A program made the translations under genes and the position numbers. From positions 1 to 42,800 of the forward strand of contig NZ_PPPU01000042.1 in NCBI RefSeq assembly GCF_006483455.1: DNA of 42,800 nt, in the 5' to 3' direction. A model generated the notes under the pieces. It saw nothing but the letters and a program-made list of their open reading frames with translations. It was not told where the DNA came from and searched no databases. This DNA is from Methylomonas koyamae. Lineage in GTDB: Bacteria > Pseudomonadota > Gammaproteobacteria > Methylococcales > Methylomonadaceae. Every line of letters starts with the position of its first letter. The stretch's first letter is position 1. Below, piece after piece: positions 1 to 8,201 of the stretch.

Positions 1-3000
1 CCGGCGGTGACGGCAAAACCGCCGATATAATCGGCGATGCCGCTTTCAACCGGTGCAACGAAGTCGGACAAGCAATAGTTTGGTCGGCCCGGCGCCTTAA
101 CGTTCTGCTGTCGCAAATGGTGCAGCACTTCGAGCCGCTCGCTACGGCTGTCGTCGGTGTAAACGATGACGTCATCGCCCTCACTGTTGGCCGGGAAGAA
201 GCCGATCACAGCTTTGGCGGTCAGCCAGTTTTCGCTGACGATGCGATTTAGCATGTCCTGCGCGTCCTGGAATAATTTGCTGGCTTCCTTGCCGACGACC
301 GCATCATGCAAGATCGCCGGGTAGCTGCCGGACAGTTCCCAAGTCAGGAAGAAAGGTGTCCAGTCGATGTATTGTGCCAGCGTCGCCAGCGGGAAATGGT
401 CGAAGACCTGGGTGCCGAGGAACTTCGGTTTAACCGGCTGATGCCCGGCATGGTCGAAACGGTTACGCCGCGCGGCTTCAAGCGGATGCTGCGGATTCTT
501 GGCCTGGCGGCCTTTATGGCGTTCACGGACCTGGGCATACTCGTCGCGGGTTTTCGCGACAAAGTCGGCCTTTAAATCCTGGCTTAGCAGCGAACTGACC
601 ACGCCGACCGCACGCGAGGCGTCGGTGACATAAACAGTTGGATGCTCGTAGTTGGGTTCGATCTTGACCGCAGTGTGGGCGCGCGATGTGGTGGCACCGC
701 CGATCAACAACGGAATTTGGAAGCCCTGGCGCTGCATTTCCTTGGCGACATGGACCATTTCGTCCAACGACGGCGTGATCAAACCGCTCAGGCCGATCAC
801 GTCGACCTTTTCCTCGCGGGCGGTTTTCAAGATGTTTTCCGCCGGCACCATCACGCCCATATCGATTACTTCGTAGTTGTTGCATTGCAATACCACGGTG
901 ACGATGTTTTTGCCGATGTCATGCACGTCGCCTTTGACGGTAGCCATCAGCACCTTGCCGTTGGTTTCGCGGGCGGCGCCGTCCTTGTCGGCGTCCATGA
1001 ACGGCATCAGGTAGGCCACGGCTTTTTTCATGACCCGCGCCGACTTCACGACTTGCGGCAGGAACATCTTGCCTTCGCCAAACAGGTCGCCGACCACGTT
1101 CATACCGTCCATCAACGGGCCTTCGATGACGTGCAACGGCTTTTCCGCTTCCAGGCGGGCGGCTTCGGTATCTTCCTCGATAAAGTCGGCGATGCCTTTG
1201 ACCAAAGCGTGTTCCAGGCGTTTAGTCACTGGCCATTCGCGCCATTCCAGGGTTTCCTGCTTGGCCGCCTGGCCGCTACCGCGATATTTTTCGGCGATGT
1301 CCAGCAGTCTTTCGGTGCCGTCCGGGGTGCGGTTCAGAATCACGTCCTCGACTGCGTTGCGCAACTCTTCCGGAATGTCGGCGTAAATCGCCAGCTGGCC
1401 GGCGTTGACGATGCCCATGTCCATGCCGGCATGCACCGCGTGGTACAGAAACACCGCGTGGATCGCTTCCCGCACCGGATTGTTGCCGCGGAACGAGAAC
1501 GAGACGTTGGATACGCCGCCGGAAATCAAGGCATGCGGCAGGTTTTGCTTGATGGCGCGGGTGGCTTCGATGAAATCGACGCCGTAATTGTTGTGCTCCT
1601 CGATACCGGTGGCGACCGCGAAAATATTCGGGTCGAAGATGATGTCTTCCGGCGGAAAGCCGACCTGCTCGGTCAAAATCTTGTAGGCGCGGCTGCAAAT
1701 CTCGATCTTGCGCGCCATCGTGTCGGCCTGGCCGACTTCGTCGAAGGCCATCACGATCACCGCCGCGCCGTAGCGGCGTACCAGTTTGGCTTGCTCGATG
1801 AATTTGGCTTCGCCTTCCTTGATTGAAATCGAGTTGACGATACCCTTGCCTTGGATGCATTTCAGGCCGGCTTCCAGAATTTCCCATTTCGACGAATCCA
1901 GCATCACCGGCACTTTGGCGATGTCCGGCTCGGCCGCCAGCAGATTCAGAAAGCGCACCATCGCCGCCTTCGAATCGAGCATGCCTTCGTCCATGTTGAT
2001 GTCGATGATCTGCGCGCCGTTTTCCACCTGTTGGCGCGCCACTTCCAGGGCATCCTCGTAACGCTCTTCGACGATCATCTTCTTGAACACCGCCGAACCG
2101 GTAACGTTAGTGCGCTCGCCGACGTTGACGAACAAGGTTTCCGGGCCGATGCTCATCGCTTCCAGGCCGGCCAGATGGCAGCGTTTTTCCAACTCGGGAA
2201 TTTTACGCGGCGGATATTTGCTCAGTTCGGCGACGATGGCGCGGATCGTGTCGGGCGAGGTGCCGCAGCAACCGCCGATGATGTTCAGATAACCGTTGGC
2301 AGCCCAGTCGGCTAGTTCGGCGGCCATCATTTCCGGGGTTTCGTCGTATTCGCCGAACTCGTTGGGCAGGCCGGCGTTGGGGTGGGCCGAGACGTAGGTG
2401 TCGGCGATGTTGGACAATTCTTCGATGTACTGGCGCAGTTCCTGGGCGCCGAGCGCACAGTTGAAGCCGATCGAAATCGGTTTGACGTGTTTCAGCGAAG
2501 TCCAGAATGCGGCAGCGGTCTGGCCGGACAGAGTGCGACCGGAGGCATCGGTTATCGTGCCGGAAATCATCACCGGCAATTGGTAACCGATTTGGTCGAA
2601 TACCGATTCGACGGCGAATATCGCCGCCTTGGCATTCAGGGTGTCGAATACGGTTTCGATCAGAATAATATCCGCGCCGCCGTCGATCAAGCCACGGGTG
2701 GCTTCGCTGTAAGCGTCAACCAAGTCGTCGAAGGTGATGTTTCTAAAGCCCGGGTCGTTGACGTCAGGGGACATCGACGAGGTGCGGTTGGTCGGGCCCA
2801 GCACGCCGGCGACGAAACGCGGTTTGTCCGGTGTCAGCGCGGTTGCCGCATCGGCCGCTTGTCTAGCGACGCGGGCCGAGGCGACGTTGATTTCGTAGGC
2901 CAGATCTTCCATCCGGTAATCGGCCATCGCTACCTTGGTGGAGTTAAAGGTGTTGGTTTCCAGAATGTCGGTGCCGGCATCCAGATAGGCTTTATGTATG

Positions 3001-3194
3001 GCGCGGATGACGTCGGGTTGGGTGATCGACAACAAGTCGTTGTTGCCTTTCAGATCGACCGGCCAGTCGGCAAAGCGCTCGCCGCGATAGTCCTTCTCCT
3101 CCAGCTTGTAGCTCTGTATCATGGTGCCCATGGCGCCATCCAGAAATAAAATTCGCTGTGACAGAAGCTGGTGTAAACGTTCGGAGCTATTCAT
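1..3194 (-). CDS. metH: Methionine synthase, cobalamin-dependent (5-methyltetrahydrofolate-homocysteine methyltransferase), C-terminus cut by window edge
   Basis: Cytoplasmic enzyme that moves the methyl group of 5-methyltetrahydrofolate to homocysteine through cobalamin. About 1064 codons are present; the family is about 1230 residues, so the rest of the AdoMet-reactivation domain lies beyond base 1. Domain order: homocysteine-binding barrel with FNC (Cys246) and GGCCG (Cys309, Cys310) as zinc ligands, pterin-binding barrel (from about residue 350), helical cap, and the B12 domain with the DVHDIG motif whose His758 is the lower cobalt ligand. These positions are within one residue of the E. 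coli enzyme. The start [13 protein letters not shown] fits the family N-terminus. The gene runs divergently from the DUF2970 gene with only about 77 bases between them. I see no cobalamin riboswitch and there is no room for one. No frameshift in the visible part. Confidence 0.98.
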   Translation of the reverse strand, partial: MNSSERLHQLLSQRILFLDGAMGTMIQSYKLEEKDYRGERFADWPVDLKGNNDLLSITQPDVIRAIHKAYLDAGTDILETNTFNSTKVAMADYRMEDLAYEINVASARVARQAADAATALTPDKPRFVAGVLGPTNRTSSMSPDVNDPGFRNITFDDLVDAYSEATRGLIDGGADIILIETVFDTLNAKAAIFAVESVFDQIGYQLPVMISGTITDASGRTLSGQTAAAFWTSLKHVKPISIGFNCALGAQELRQYIEELSNIADTYVSAHPNAGLPNEFGEYDETPEMMAAELADWAANGYLNIIGGCCGTSPDTIRAIVAELSKYPPRKIPELEKRCHLAGLEAMSIGPETLFVNVGERTNVTGSAVFKKMIVEERYEDALEVARQQVENGAQIIDINMDEGMLDSKAAMVRFLNLLAAEPDIAKVPVMLDSSKWEILEAGLKCIQGKGIVNSISIKEGEAKFIEQAKLVRRYGAAVIVMAFDEVGQADTMARKIEICSRAYKILTEQVGFPPEDIIFDPNIFAVATGIEEHNNYGVDFIEATRAIKQNLPHALISGGVSNVSFSFRGNNPVREAIHAVFLYHAVHAGMDMGIVNAGQLAIYADIPEELRNAVEDVILNRTPDGTERLLDIAEKYRGSGQAAKQETLEWREWPVTKRLEHALVKGIADFIEEDTEAARLEAEKPLHVIEGPLMDGMNVVGDLFGEGKMFLPQVVKSARVMKKAVAYLMPFMDADKDGAARETNGKVLMATVKGDVHDIGKNIVTVVLQCNNYEVIDMGVMVPAENILKTAREEKVDVIGLSGLITPSLDEMVHVAKEMQRQGFQIPLLIGGATTSRAHTAVKIEPNYEHPTVYVTDASRAVGVVSSLLSQDLKADFVAKTRDEYAQVRERHKGRQAKNPQHPLEAARRNRFDHAGHQPVKPKFLGTQVFDHFPLATLAQYIDWTPFFLTWELSGSYPAILHDAVVGKEASKLFQDAQDMLNRIVSENWLTAKAVIGFFPANSEGDDVIVYTDDSRSERLEVLHHLRQQNVKAPGRPNYCLSDFVAPVESGIADYIGGFAVTA

Positions 3195-3271
3195 GCGGGC
3201 AGTTGATCGAAGAGTAATATTGGAACGGCAGCTGATCGGAAATTTTGGCAAATCAAGATTTGAGGGGAACC

Positions 3272-3463
3272 ATGTCTAAACCCAGTCTGTTGCACGTCGT
3301 AAAAAGCGTGATAGCCGCCGCGATTGGCGTACAAAGCAACAAGAACAGAGAGATCGATTTTCAGCATGGCTCGCTGCCGGCCTACGTAATCGTCGGCTTG
3401 ATTGCGACGGTACTGTTTATTTTGGCGATAGTCAGTATCGTGTCGGCCGTCGTTGGCGGTTGA
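3272..3463 (+). CDS. DUF2970 family small membrane protein
   Basis: A 63-residue protein starting [13 protein letters not shown]. The N-terminal half is basic and amphipathic and contains [15 protein letters not shown]; the second half is one transmembrane helix (about residues 38-60). Residues PSL..V.KSV.AA..GVQS..NRE.DF match the DUF2970 family as I remember it; its function is unknown. I chose the ATG at 3272 because GAGGGGA sits just upstream; an in-frame TTG at 3245 has no such site. The gene is divergent from metH and ends just before a strong perfect hairpin. Confidence 0.85.
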   Translation: MSKPSLLHVVKSVIAAAIGVQSNKNREIDFQHGSLPAYVIVGLIATVLFILAIVSIVSAVVGG

Positions 3464-3474
3464 ATGATTGCCGT

Positions 3475-3502
3475 GGTAAGCCCAAGTCGCCTTGGGCTTA
3501 CC
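3475..3502. terminator. Perfect 12-bp hairpin between convergent genes
   Basis: GGTAAGCCCAAG, loop TCGC, then its exact complement CTTGGGCTTACC. It lies 11 bases after the DUF2970 stop and 13 bases before the stop of the opposing gene. There is no T-run on either side, so it is either a stable RNA 3' end or a factor-assisted terminator working both ways. Confidence 0.55.
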
Positions 3503-3515
3503 GAATCGGAACGGC

Positions 3516-3938
3516 TTAGCTGCCGGACGAGGTTTTAAAGCTGTCTTTGATGCTGATGAACATCTCTTTGACGCCGCTGAACAGGTTTGCCGGAGTCAAC
3601 GCTTCTTTCAAAATCACCAAGGTGCGGACGACTGCGACGACGAGGAAGCCGGCTACCGATGGAAATAATTCGCACAAGCTGTTGACAAAGAAACCGCCGG
3701 CGTTTTCCTGGGTTCTTCTGTCGCTGACGCTGGCCAAATCGCGGTCGTAAGTGTCGCCGATGTCTTTGCCGCCCAGGGCATCGATGATCTCGATGCAGAA
3801 AATTTGGGCGATGAATTCCACTGCGAAAAATGCTGCAGCGCACGCGGCCACCCACATCAAAACATTGGATTTTTTAGCCTTCATCATGCTCTGGTAAACC
3901 CAGATAGCGGTCAAAACCATTACAATGCCACCGATCAT
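3516..3938 (-). CDS. Orphan membrane protein, three predicted helices
   Basis: A 140-residue protein that I do not recognise. Visible parts: a hydrophobic N-terminal helix (about 1-20), a short KAKK turn, a long second helix (about 27-52), a polar stretch of about 35 residues containing GGKDIGDTYDRDLASVSDRR, a third helix (about 92-112) and an amphipathic C-terminal tail ending KTSSGS. AGGGGAA lies before the ATG. It diverges from the 42-residue membrane peptide gene across a roughly 210-base promoter region, so the two may be related in function, but nothing in the sequence names that function. Confidence 0.75.
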   Translation of the reverse strand: MIGGIVMVLTAIWVYQSMMKAKKSNVLMWVAACAAAFFAVEFIAQIFCIEIIDALGGKDIGDTYDRDLASVSDRRTQENAGGFFVNSLCELFPSVAGFLVVAVVRTLVILKEALTPANLFSGVKEMFISIKDSFKTSSGS

Positions 3939-3990
3939 ATTTATTCCCCTTGTACTTTTTTATTGTTCTAAAAATTCAGGTTGAAATGGC

Positions 3991-4018
3991 ATACTACCAT
4001 ATTCGGTCCGGATAGCAA
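3991..4018 (-). promoter_or_regulatory. Candidate sigma70 promoter for the 140-residue membrane protein
   Basis: On the minus strand, TTGCTA (4018-4013) and TAGTAT (3996-3991) are separated by 16 bases, about 50 bases before the ATG. Match to consensus is moderate. Confidence 0.35.
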
Positions 4019-4054
4019 TTGTGCCGCTATCTTTATCGAACAGCCACGAATTGC

Positions 4055-4082
4055 TTGACTTTGAGGGTGGCTAAAGTAACAT
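4055..4082 (+). promoter_or_regulatory. Candidate sigma70 promoter for the 42-residue peptide gene
   Basis: TTGACT (4055-4060), a 16-base spacer, then TAACAT (4077-4082). This leaves a leader of about 60 bases before the ribosome site TAGGAGGC. The -35 is good and the -10 moderate. Confidence 0.4.
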
Positions 4083-4147
4083 ATGAACTTCGACCGCCAA
4101 CGAAATGGCACATTTTATAACAACTAACTTTAAGGTAGGAGGCACCC

Positions 4148-4276
4148 ATGGGAGCGATCTTAGATTTAACAGAAATGCTGAAAGAACCATCTGGCATGAT
4201 CGGCGCGGTAGTAATCATCGCTGCTGGCTATTTCTTCGTAAAATGGGTTTTCGCTGAACCTAAAGACGAAGAATAA
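4148..4276 (+). CDS. 42-residue single-pass membrane peptide, probably strongly expressed
   Basis: Translation: MGAILDLTEMLKEPSGMIG, then a hydrophobic helix VVIIAAGYFFVKWVF, then the acidic tail AEPKDEE. The gene has its own promoter-like sequence, a near-perfect ribosome site (TAGGAGGC, 6-7 bases before ATG) and a textbook terminator 38 bases after the stop. It uses codons such as GCT, CCT, GAA, GTA and AAA, unlike the GC-rich codons of its long neighbours, which suggests a highly expressed gene. An N-in topology with the acidic tail on the other side, or the reverse, cannot be decided. I do not recognise a family; a small subunit or stabiliser of a membrane complex is one reading. It is isolated between oppositely directed and unrelated genes. 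Confidence 0.8.
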   Translation: MGAILDLTEMLKEPSGMIGAVVIIAAGYFFVKWVFAEPKDEE

Positions 4277-4314
4277 GCAACGTTTCCTGCTCGCGCTTAC
4301 AAAGCTTTTCTGGA

Positions 4315-4353
4315 AAAAGCGGCTACGGACAGATCCCGTAGCCGCTTTTTTTT
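4315..4353 (+). terminator. Rho-independent terminator of the 42-residue peptide gene
   Basis: GCGGCTACGG (4319-4328), loop ACAGATC, CCGTAGCCGC (4336-4345), then eight T. Perfect 10-bp GC-rich stem, preceded by a run of A. Confidence 0.95.
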
Positions 4354-4420
4354 CGCCCTCTGAGCCGGCTTTTCGGCAAAATCCCTTATAATCGGTAGTC
4401 TTTTGGCCTGCCGATCCATC

Positions 4421-6328
4421 ATGTACAAATCGTTAGTTCTAAAAATCAATAGGCTTTATTCGGAAAGGGTTCCGGCAACCGGCATCGGCTTGTTTCGGCT
4501 GCTGTTTGGTTTGGTAACGTTGCAGGAAGTGTTGTTTCTGCTGTATTTCAACCATCTGATTTTCGATCCGATTCCGTTCCTGGATGTCGAATTTCCGATG
4601 ATTCCGTTCTTTCTCTGGCTGTGGGCAGTAGTGGCCATATGTCTGGCCGCGGGTTACCGTTGCCAAGTTAGCAGTATTGCTAACTATCTGTTCTGGCTGG
4701 TTTTCGTCAATTTCACCCCGATGCAACGCGATTTTGACGGCGGCTTCGATTTGTTCATGACCGGTGCCAATTTCTGTTTGATCTTCATGCCGCTGGACCG
4801 GGCATTCGCCATCGACGGATTACGCCGCAAATTGCGTAATCCGTTCGTTCAGTATACCGCCTACGGACCGGAAACCGTCTCGGCCTTGACATACCATTTA
4901 CCGGTCATCGTCTGCCTCGGCTTTCTGTATTTCGATTCGGCGATTCACAAAATGTTCGCCGAGCATTGGCGCAACGGCCTTGGTGCTTGGCTACCGTCTT
5001 CCATGCCGTACTACATATCCGCGCTCGATATGTCCTGGCTGCTGAACATCGAGATCCTGCAACAGACCATCGGTTACACCATCATCGTTTTCCAGTTCAG
5101 TTTCTTGTTTTTGTACTTCCGCCGGAATTTCAGGTGGTTGTACTTTCTGCTGGGATTGTCGCTGCATTTGGGCATCGCCCTCTCGTTGAATATCTATCCG
5201 TTCGGTATGGGCATGTTGATTTTCTATGCACTCATGATGCCGTTTGGATGGTACCGTTTTATCGGAGCGCGGCTTTGCGCCAAACACGCGGTTTTGACCG
5301 TGTTTTACGACCAGCAATGTCCGCTGTGCAATCGCACGGTGTTGACCTTGAACCATTTCGACATATTGCGCCGTATCGATTTCAAGCCCGCACAAATCCA
5401 TGCTGCCGAATATCCGGCCTTGTCGCATTTGGGGCAGGAACAACTGATGAAGGATCTTTACGGGGTCGACGGTCTAGGCCGGGTCTATGCAGGTGTCGAC
5501 ACTTATTCGCAAATTCTGGTGGCGATGGGCTACCCGGCGCTGGCAGGCTGGACAATGCGCTTGCCGTTACTCTACGGATGGATTTGTAAGCGCTATCGGG
5601 CGATAGCCGACAATCGGCAACGTTTAGTCTGCGACAGCAGTTGCGCGCCGCCGGTTGCCGACGCAGCCGAAAATAGTCTTTACCATCGAATTTTCGAGGC
5701 TGAGCATGCGATCTCGGCCAGAAGTTGCGTCCACAAGATCAGTAAAGTGTTGTTGGTATTGATCTTGTTTCAACTCAACAGCAGCATACATTACGGTTTG
5801 CTTTACCGCTTGCACGTCGACACCCGGCAAACGCCGGTGACCAGCATGCTGAACAATATGAGCAATGCACTGTTGATGATGTCGCATACCTTTCTCGGCA
5901 TCACGCCGCATGCTTTGTATCTGCACGACCATTTTGAAGGCTACGACCATATTTTGGCGATTACCTATCTCGACGCGGATGGTACCGAGCACTGGTTACC
6001 GTTCGTCGACCAGCAGGGCCGGCTGTTGGCGCCCAACTGGGGGCGGGTGCATTCGATGTGGGCCAATATCGCCGTTACGCCGAATATCGACGAATTGCGG
6101 CTGAAAAAATTCATCATGAAAATCACTGCTTTCTGGGGTATCAAAGGCGGTTTGGACCTGGATAACACCCAGTTCATCATCAAAATGAAGAAAATCAGGG
6201 CGCCGTTTACCTGGGAGAAAGATTTAAGAAACAATAATTTATCCGGTAGCTGGCAAACGATAGGCTCGGCGCACTGGGTCGGTAGGGAAATCAAAATCAG
6301 CCTGCCTATGGACATCGACGCAATATGA
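4421..6328 (+). CDS. HTTM domain / DCC thiol-disulfide domain fusion membrane protein
   Basis: A 635-residue protein. Residues about 10-290 carry several hydrophobic helices with the look of the HTTM family (relatives of vitamin-K-dependent gamma-carboxylase), including FDSAIHKMF..HWRNGLGAW. Residues about 291-410 form a DCC (DUF393) domain: VFYDQQCPLCNRTV with Cys300 and Cys303 as a CxxC redox pair. A further helix (about 445-465) leads to a C-terminal polar domain of about 170 residues that I do not recognise. The ATG at 4421 (MYKSLVLK) is preferred over an upstream TTG at 4403. HTTM-DCC fusions are known; the substrate is not. A redox or quinone-linked membrane role is inference. A second, stand-alone DCC protein lies at 30801. 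Confidence 0.85.
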   Translation: MYKSLVLKINRLYSERVPATGIGLFRLLFGLVTLQEVLFLLYFNHLIFDPIPFLDVEFPMIPFFLWLWAVVAICLAAGYRCQVSSIANYLFWLVFVNFTPMQRDFDGGFDLFMTGANFCLIFMPLDRAFAIDGLRRKLRNPFVQYTAYGPETVSALTYHLPVIVCLGFLYFDSAIHKMFAEHWRNGLGAWLPSSMPYYISALDMSWLLNIEILQQTIGYTIIVFQFSFLFLYFRRNFRWLYFLLGLSLHLGIALSLNIYPFGMGMLIFYALMMPFGWYRFIGARLCAKHAVLTVFYDQQCPLCNRTVLTLNHFDILRRIDFKPAQIHAAEYPALSHLGQEQLMKDLYGVDGLGRVYAGVDTYSQILVAMGYPALAGWTMRLPLLYGWICKRYRAIADNRQRLVCDSSCAPPVADAAENSLYHRIFEAEHAISARSCVHKISKVLLVLILFQLNSSIHYGLLYRLHVDTRQTPVTSMLNNMSNALLMMSHTFLGITPHALYLHDHFEGYDHILAITYLDADGTEHWLPFVDQQGRLLAPNWGRVHSMWANIAVTPNIDELRLKKFIMKITAFWGIKGGLDLDNTQFIIKMKKIRAPFTWEKDLRNNNLSGSWQTIGSAHWVGREIKISLPMDIDAI

Positions 6329-6337
6329 AAAAGGGTG

Positions 6338-6366
6338 TTGCATGCGCAGATTGGTCATGCTATAAA
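6338..6366 (+). promoter_or_regulatory. Candidate promoter for the first small lipoprotein
   Basis: TTGCAT (6338-6343), 17 bases, TATAAA (6361-6366), giving a leader of about 55 bases. The -10 is strong and the -35 weak. Confidence 0.45.
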
Positions 6367-6428
6367 TTTTGCGTGCTTCGTTTAAGTACACTCAAAATTA
6401 TAAAAACCCATTAAATCTGGAGGATGTT

Positions 6429-6566
6429 ATGAAAAAAGTATTTTCTGTTTTGGCTATGGTTATGGTTATGGTGAGCTTGGCCGGTTGCATGGACGATCCA
6501 GACCAAGGCAACCCAAAACCAAAAGGTTACGGCTCTACCAACCAACAAGGCAGCGGTATAAAATAA
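6429..6566 (+). CDS. Small lipoprotein, paralogue of the next gene
   Basis: A 45-residue precursor: lysine-rich start MKKVFSVLAM, a hydrophobic core, lipobox SLAGC (Cys20), then a mature peptide of 26 residues beginning CMDDPD and rich in Gly, Gln, Asn and Pro. The residue after Cys is Met, not Asp, which by the Lol rule points to the outer membrane. I chose the ATG at 6429 because CTGGAGGA lies 6-7 bases before it. It has its own promoter-like site and terminator. Codons such as GTT, GCT, GGT and TCT suggest strong expression. The mature part is too short to suggest an enzyme; small entericidin-like or pore-partner lipoproteins are comparable only in size. Confidence 0.85.
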   Translation: MKKVFSVLAMVMVMVSLAGCMDDPDQGNPKPKGYGSTNQQGSGIK

Positions 6567-6599
6567 TCGTAGCCGTTACAGGATTTCAGACTCCTGATG

Positions 6600-6630
6600 T
6601 AAGGCCCGCATTTGCGGGCCTTATTCGTTT
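6600..6630 (+). terminator. Terminator after the first small lipoprotein
   Basis: TAAGGCCCGCA (6600-6610), two-base loop, TGCGGGCCTTA (6613-6623), then TTCGTTT. Perfect 11-base complementarity with a T-rich tail. Confidence 0.85.
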
Positions 6631-6662
6631 AAGGGCTTGACAATTTGATAATAACCCTGAAT

Positions 6663-6692
6663 TTGCGTATCTGTTTTTAGCCGTGTTATAAA
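6663..6692 (+). promoter_or_regulatory. Candidate promoter for the second small lipoprotein
   Basis: TTGCGT (6663-6668), 18 bases, TATAAA (6687-6692). This resembles the layout before the first lipoprotein. A TTGACA at 6637-6642 lies further up but has no good -10 at normal spacing. Confidence 0.4.
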
Positions 6693-6746
6693 ACCTTCCG
6701 TGTTCGATTGACGAGCACGTAAAAATTAAAATTTTTTGGAGGAATT

Positions 6747-6869
6747 ATGAAAAAAGTACTGTCTTTATTGGCTATGACACTGATGATTGCCGGCTTGAGC
6801 GGATGCATGGACGATCCAGATGCGTCAAAACAAAAAGTTTCCAGCGCTACTTCATCAGTACAGCTGTAA
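6747..6869 (+). CDS. Small lipoprotein, paralogue of the preceding gene
   Basis: A 40-residue precursor MKKVLSLLAMTLMIAGLSGC-MDDPD followed by a polar tail ending SSVQL. Lipobox GLSGC with Cys20, the same position as in the upstream copy, and the mature peptide again starts CMDDPD. GGAGGAATT precedes the ATG. The two copies share the signal peptide and first six mature residues but differ in the tail, so this looks like an old tandem duplication with tail divergence. Outer-membrane sorting is expected from Met after Cys. Function unknown. Confidence 0.85.
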   Translation: MKKVLSLLAMTLMIAGLSGCMDDPDASKQKVSSATSSVQL

Positions 6870-6884
6870 ACAAACCTGCTTAAC

Positions 6885-6914
6885 AAAAAGGCCCGTTGAA
6901 TCCGGGCCTTTTTT
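6885..6914. terminator. Bidirectional terminator between the lipoprotein and plsC
   Basis: AAAAAGGCCCG (6885-6895), 7-base loop, CGGGCCTTTTTT (6903-6914). T-runs occur on both strands, so it can serve the lipoprotein (+) and the acyltransferase operon (-). Confidence 0.9.
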
Positions 6915-6928
6915 GTGTCAAACGGTTA

Positions 6929-7693
6929 CTAAACCTTGGTTTTTTCCGCTTCGATTTCTGCCATGGCCTGAGAAATCCAGGCTTCGGCTTCAGCATTGAT
7001 ATCTTTCGATTTCTTATCGACCGTAGTTATTGGCGGGCCGATTTTTACCTTAATTACGCCGGGATACTTTAAAAAGCTGTTGCGCGGCCAAAATTCGCCA
7101 GCGTTGTGCGCCAAAGGGATCACCGGGAAGCCGGATTTCTGGGCCAGCATAGCGCCGCCGGCATTAAATTTTTTGTGCGCGCCTGGCGCGACCCTGGTGC
7201 CTTCCGGAAACACCACGACGAACAAGCCCTCCTGTAAACGTTCGATACCTTGATCGATCAACATTTTCAGTGCTTCTTTCTGATTTTGCCGGTCGATGGC
7301 GATTGGCTTCAATGTCGCCAAAGCCCAGCCGCCGAACGGAATCTGTAGCAGGGATTTCTTTAAAACCGCGGTTTGCGGCCGAATAAACTGTCTCAACGCC
7401 ACCGTCTCCCAGGCCGATTGGTGTTTGCTCAGCACGATCGCCGCCCGGTCTTGCGGGATGTGCTCCAGGCCCTCCACCTCGTAGCTCAGGCCGCAGCACA
7501 GCTTTAACATATGAAGCAGGCAGTCTATCCAGATGTCGGCGAATTTGTAGCGCAAATGAAACGGCAGGAAAAACCCGCCCAGGATCGCCACCCCGACGAT
7601 CAGTGTCGAGATCACGATGTAAATGAATAGCAGGGTAGAGCCCAGATAAACTCTAAAGTCGGCTTTCGGAGACGATGTATGTCGCTGCGTCAT
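6929..7693 (-). CDS. plsC: 1-acyl-sn-glycerol-3-phosphate acyltransferase
   Basis: Inner-membrane enzyme that acylates lysophosphatidic acid to phosphatidic acid. 254 residues: one N-terminal transmembrane helix (about 17-45), then the acyltransferase domain. Block I is KHQSAWE with His91; the usual acidic residue five positions later is Glu96 instead of the classical Asp, a variant I have seen in related PlsC proteins. Block III is VFPEGTR (161-167). The start at 7693 overlaps the end of gmhB by 41 bases, indicating translational coupling. It is last in glyQ-glyS-gmhB-plsC, an order also found in Pseudomonas, and ends before a bidirectional terminator. Confidence 0.9.
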   Translation of the reverse strand: MTQRHTSSPKADFRVYLGSTLLFIYIVISTLIVGVAILGGFFLPFHLRYKFADIWIDCLLHMLKLCCGLSYEVEGLEHIPQDRAAIVLSKHQSAWETVALRQFIRPQTAVLKKSLLQIPFGGWALATLKPIAIDRQNQKEALKMLIDQGIERLQEGLFVVVFPEGTRVAPGAHKKFNAGGAMLAQKSGFPVIPLAHNAGEFWPRNSFLKYPGVIKVKIGPPITTVDKKSKDINAEAEAWISQAMAEIEAEKTKV

Positions 7694-8201
7694 AAAGATT
7701 GTCGAAAACGGGAACGTCTAGTTGTGGGTTGTCGTTAAGGGTTTGCATGCCTTTACCGGTCTTGACCAACACCGGTCTGGCGCCGGCTGCTTGGGCGGCC
7801 TGTATGTCGCGCAACGCATCGCCGACGGCAAAAGTAGCGCATAAATCGATTTGTTTGTCTTGCGCCAATCGGCGAAACAAGCCGGCTTTGGGTTTGCGGC
7901 AATCGCATATGTCGCCGGGGCCGTGCGGGCAGTAATAGATTGCCTCGATTTCGCCGCCGGCAGCATGGGTCAGTTGCAACATTTTGGCGTGGATTGCGTC
8001 CAGCGTTGCTAAATCGAACAAGCCTCGGGCAATGCCGGACTGGTTGCTGATCACCGCTACGCGAAAGCCATGGCGGTTCAGCATGGCTATGGCTTCCAGG
8101 CTACCCGGTAAGGGCAGCCATTCAGCGGCGGATTTGATGAACTCGTCGGAATCGACGTTGATGGTGCCGTCCCGATCCAGTATCACGTAACGCCCGCTCA
8201 C
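7653..8201 (-). CDS. gmhB: D-glycero-beta-D-manno-heptose 1,7-bisphosphate 7-phosphatase
   Basis: HAD-superfamily phosphatase of ADP-heptose synthesis for the lipopolysaccharide core. 182 residues. Catalytic motif LDRDGT with Asp9 and Asp11; motif II ISNQSG (51-56); zinc loop CPH...CDC with Cys91, His93, Cys99 and Cys101; motif VGDALRD with Asp128 and Asp132. The start is GTG at 8201 and overlaps the glyS stop by four bases (GTGA). The 3' end overlaps plsC. All catalytic and zinc residues are present. Confidence 0.95.
   Translation of the reverse strand: MSGRYVILDRDGTINVDSDEFIKSAAEWLPLPGSLEAIAMLNRHGFRVAVISNQSGIARGLFDLATLDAIHAKMLQLTHAAGGEIEAIYYCPHGPGDICDCRKPKAGLFRRLAQDKQIDLCATFAVGDALRDIQAAQAAGARPVLVKTGKGMQTLNDNPQLDVPVFDNLYDAATYIVSESRL

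Noticed and set aside
642-1826. 394-codon open frame on the plus strand
   Set aside because: Antisense shadow of metH in a GC-rich gene; no domain, and metH on the other strand has all catalytic residues.
2382-3149. 255-codon open frame on the plus strand
   Set aside because: Also a metH shadow; composition rich in Arg, Gly and Val as expected from an antisense frame.
3195-3271. Cobalamin riboswitch before metH
   Set aside because: Only about 77 bases separate metH from the divergent gene and I see no B12-box-like sequence; the riboswitch needs about 200 bases.
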